A DNA stretch of 64,000 nt, from positions 17,216,654-17,280,653 of the forward strand of contig NC_084886.1 in the NCBI RefSeq assembly GCF_958979055.1, given 5' to 3'. The notes beneath the pieces were generated by a model, which was not told the DNA's origin, ran no database searches, and saw only the letters and a list, made by a program, of their open reading frames with translations. The stretch is from Alnus glutinosa (Eukaryota > Streptophyta > Magnoliopsida > Fagales > Betulaceae). Of the stretch, positions 60,421-64,000 are shown in pieces. Each line of letters begins with the position of its first letter. Within the stretch, counting starts at the first letter, position 1. The position numbers and the translations under genes are program-made.

Positions 60421-61286
60421 GGTGGAGGGAAATGCTCTCAGAGACTATTATCAGACATTCGGACCCCCAGTTTTTTCTTCATTGAGAAACAAATGCCGAG
60501 GACCCTTTGTCCGCCTGAACTAAACTCATTCACCGGCTCGCACTTCCATAATTCAGGCTTTCTTGGGGTTCAACTGCAAGGGAGGGTTCGACTTGCCAGA
60601 GGGCAACCCATCAAGTTTCACATTTTAGTCCTTGAACGACCAATTTTTACTTTGTACAATTTTATATATATATATATATATATTTCTTAACGCTATTTCA
60701 AACGTTAAAAAAGGATTTGGCTAGTTTTTTTTTTTTTAATTGAATATGAGAAAATGATTTCAAGGTTGGATCTTTCTCACTTCTTATTATCCTAATAGAA
60801 AAGAAAATAAGAGATCTTATAGGAATGCTTCCAAAAATATGATTGAAAGTGGCCCACTTAACTAAACAATATGCTCAAAAATTGACACTATGAGACACTT
60901 TCAAAGTATTTCAACTATGAAAGGAAGATAAAAAAATAAATAACTATAACATACTTGTTATAATTTTTTTAACTGTTAAAATTCATTTATTTTTTTTTAA
61001 TTATATTTTAAAATTAAATCTGAACTTTTTTTAAAAAAAATTACCACATACAAAAGACTTGGACCCCAAACCAGACATGATTTTGAGTGACATGCATTAT
61101 GTATAGAACTACTTGTGCTTAGAAGAAATGATAGGAATTTATGGTTTGCAAATTGCAAGGGCAATAAAGAGTGAAAAAAAAAATGTGTGCAAAAAGTTGA
61201 GTAACGATTGAAGAAATTTTTGTATCTTCCTATTTCAGTTTCTAAATAAGAAAACTGTCTGGAAAAAATCCTTCGTTGGCTCATCC
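60421..61286. other. shared upstream region between divergent RDM1 and PPR genes
   Basis: About 0.85 kb between the RDM1 leader and the PPR start codon, so the two genes may share regulatory DNA. A (TA)n run lies at 60664-60682. The rest is AT-rich, with no clear motif. Confidence 0.45.
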
Positions 61287-62938
61287 ATGTCCAAAATGCT
61301 CTCAAAGTTTCAACTTCCCAAGCTTCTCTGTCATTCACTTTGCCGAAGAATAACCAGTACCGATGTGCTGCCTTACAACCCTTTCTGCACCACGGCCGAC
61401 CCAACTCAAATCGCCGAGTCGCCCGAGCTTCCAAGCTGGGTCAAATTCTGTGAGACCAAGAACTGTGCAACCGCAGATTCAGATGATGACTTTGTCATAC
61501 CTTCACTTGCTCATTGGGTTGAGAACCGCAAACTCCATGATCACGGCCAAGTTGTTAAGCCAACGCTAAGCGAAACCACCGAAACCGACGTCGACAAGAT
61601 CAGTAAAATCCTCAAGAATCGGTACCCATCGCCGGATGATGTAGCTCAAGCTCTAAATGGGTCTGGTTTTATTGCATCAACCAGTTTGGTTGAACAGCTT
61701 CTGAAGAGGTTTAGCAGCGATTGGGTCCCCGCTTTCGGAGTTTTCATTTGGGCAAAAATGCAGACAGGTTATAGGCATTCGCCGGAGCTATATGACTTCA
61801 TGGTCGATGTCTTAGGAAAATCGAGGAAGTTTCATACCATGTGGGAGTTGGTGGAGGAAATGAATCAGTTAGGAGGGTATGTCACATTGGTCACTATGAG
61901 TAAGGTCATGAGGAGGCTTGCAAAGGCTGGTAGGTACAAGGAAGCAGTTGAGGCATTTAGGAACATAGTGCGGTTTGATGTGAGCAAAGATATCAGAGCA
62001 ATGAATGTACTGATGGATGCATTGGTGAAAGAGAGTAGTGTTGAGCATGCCCATGATGTTTCCTTGGAGTTCAAGAATGTGATACCTTTGAATTCTCACT
62101 CTCTCAATGTTTTGATACATGGGTGGTGCAAAGCCAGGAAATTAGACCATGCCAAAAAAGCTATGGAGGATATGGAGAAACATGGGTTTCAGCCCGATGT
62201 ATCGACCTATACATTTTCATTAAAGCGTATTCTCATGAAAATGATTTTTGCAAAGTGGATGAAATTCTTGATGAAATGAAAGAAAAGGGGTGCACACCTA
62301 ATGTGGTGACTTATACTATTGTAATGCATGCTCTAGGTAAGGCAGGGCGGGTAACTGAAGCTTTGGAGGTTTATGAGAAGATGAAGATGAAGGGTTGTGT
62401 TCCTGATACTTCATTTTATAGCTCTTTGATATTCATTCTTGGTAAGGCTGGTAGGCTTAAAGATGCACACGATTTATTTGAGGATATGGGGAAGCAGGGA
62501 GTTAATCGAGACGTACTGACGTATAATACTTTGATTTCTTGTTATTGCTCGCATTTGCAAGAAGAGACAGCTTTGAAGTTGCTTCAGAAAATGGAAGAGG
62601 ATTCTTGCAAGCCGGATCTTAAGACTTATGCTCCTCTATTGAAGATGTGCTGCAGAAAGAAGAGAATGAAGGTGCTTTATATCTTGTTAGACCACATGTT
62701 TAGAAATGACATTAGTATTGAAGTAGGAACTTACTCGCTTTTGGTGCGCGGTTTATGTAAGAACGGAAAACTCGAACACGCATGCTTGTTTTTTGAAGAG
62801 ACGGTGTTGAAGGGAATGGTTCCAAATGACTGCACATACAAGATGTTGATGGAAGAACTTGAGGGCAAGAGTATGACAAAAGCAAAGGAACACATTGAGA
62901 AGTTGATGTCAAATGCAAGAGAACAAAGAAGCATTTAA
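61287..62938 (+). CDS. P-class pentatricopeptide repeat protein, At3g22670-like, with one frameshift
   Basis: An intronless gene of 1652 bp. The N-terminus (MSKMLSKFQLPKLLCHSLCRR) is basic and hydrophobic, as for a mitochondrial transit peptide. About nine PPR motifs follow, for example YDFMVDVLGKSRKFHTMWEL, LNVLIHGWCKARKLDHAKKA, VVTYTIVMHALGKAGRVTEA and FYSSLIFILGKAGRLKDAHD. P-class PPR proteins bind organellar RNA. Frame 1 (to 62279) changes to another frame near 62212, within ACATTTTCATT. PPR homology (IKAYSHENDFCKVDEILDEM) goes on one frame over, fitting loss of a single base in a T-run. With the missing base the length would be about 550 residues, like the Arabidopsis relative. This could be a true lesion, a polymorphism or a sequence error. 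Confidence 0.85.
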
Positions 62939-64000
62939 CACACCTTTTAGGGTGCCTTGTACAAATCAGGATGAATTGGTTCAGCTGTTTGATACAATGG
63001 TTATGTTAAGTTTTTAATAGATTTCCAATGTTACAGGCATGAGGCTACTCTTCATCAGTATAGTCTCTCTCATTCCATCTAGTTTTGTGAATCTATTACA
63101 ATGAAAGCAACTATTTTATTCACTCAGATGATCAATGAATAATTTCGTATGATTTAAGGCAGACAATCAAATATGTCATGCCATAAGTGAATAAATTACC
63201 GATGTGTGATGTGGGTCATTTGAACTCTGAGCACGCCAACTTTTTCTTTCTCCAGTTTTCAAGTAACTTTGGGGGACAACCACTTCCCCTGTTGTTGAAA
63301 CTTAAAATTCTGCTCTTCAGACAGTTAATAGGACCAGAGTGTTTGACACAATATTGTCTGTCACAGGTTTTTGGGCTTCCAGAAGGTTAGGATATTGACT
63401 AAAATTTACATTTTTCAGTCATTTATGTAAATTTGATCTCATTTTTCATTTGTATTTCTTTCATTTATGTTTGCATGTTATTCGTGTGTTGGATTCAAGT
63501 GTGTCGTGTGACCCATAATGTTGCTGATTATCTTTTGTTTATTTTTTATTTTTTATTTTTTGTAGTTCGGAGGAAGGAAATATTATCAATTTAAAGACGA
63601 CCTGAGGTGGTAATGTGAATTTTTGAATTGTTCCTGTTGATTTAATTTTTAAATCAATAAGGTCTTGACATGGTTATTTCTGGGTTCCAGTCGGCGCTCT
63701 TCAACTTCCATTCTTTTCTGACAGTAGTACTGTTGGGAATTTGTGCCTGCACTTTTTTGAAGATGCATTTTCCAGCAATCCTTATTGTGTTTTTATTTCC
63801 GTGATTGCTGTGTATGATCAAAAGAAAGTTCTTGTTGCTGTTTCATTTTAATATATAGGATGATACTGAAACATACTCAACCATGTTCTTCTCCTTTAAT
63901 ATGATTTGTGAAGTTGCAGCAATTCATTGGAGAGTGATTAGATTTCATCTTTGAGCCCTTTGAGGTAAACCTTTTCTTTTTCTTTTCTTTTCTTTTTTTT
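62939..64000. other. 3' flank of the PPR gene
   Basis: 3'UTR and AT-rich DNA with no supported gene. It ends in a CTTTT-type pyrimidine repeat at about 63973-64000, which continues past the window. Confidence 0.5.

Noticed and set aside
1..64000. CRISPR arrays, operons, bacterial-type signals
   Set aside because: Regularly repeated tracts are microsatellites or transposon arms; gene structure is eukaryotic throughout.

Overview
The window looks like nuclear DNA of a woody dicot, probably a rosid tree; the species cannot be fixed from sequence alone. It is AT-rich, its genes have introns with plant splice signals, and the gaps hold small inverted-repeat transposons, microsatellites and one LTR retrotransposon. 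From memory, gene order matches, in reverse, the Arabidopsis chromosome 3 block At3g22670-At3g22790: NET1A, TSO1/SOL1, RAF39, HMT3, YS1, RDM1, and a P-class PPR gene. I could not run a search to confirm this.

Layout. 1-1511: transposon-rich flank with a long inverted-repeat element and a miniature LTR element (TRIM). 1512-7056 (-): NETWORKED1-type actin-binding coiled-coil gene whose frame stops early, beside the TRIM. 7057-14648: NET1 leader, then repeats. 14649-20189 (-): intact ten-exon TSO1-like CXC gene, with one intron that appears to be GC-AG. 20190-33483: about 13 kb without a host gene. It holds a MULE-type MITE with a 9-bp target duplication, a GC-rich repeat, and a hAT-like element carrying a captured first exon of an OSCA/CSC1 channel gene. 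33484-38538 (+): six-exon Raf-like kinase. 42471-46862 (+): seven-exon homocysteine S-methyltransferase. 47945-55157 (+): relic of the YS1 DYW-PPR gene, split by a young Ty3/Gypsy chromovirus (48140-53639). 55599-57183 (-): RDM1, a subunit of the RNA-directed DNA methylation machinery, with 5' leader exon(s) reaching about 60420. 61287-62938 (+): P-class PPR gene with one frameshift.

The genes share conserved order rather than one pathway: cytoskeleton (NET1), cell-cycle and meristem transcription (CXC), signalling (Raf), methionine/methyl metabolism (HMT), DNA methylation (RDM1) and organelle RNA processing (the two PPRs). I did not find a convincing undescribed multi-gene system. The most unusual items are the OSCA exon inside a hAT-like element, the dead YS1 copy with its young Gypsy insertion, the NET1 frame ending at a TRIM, and the GC-AG intron.
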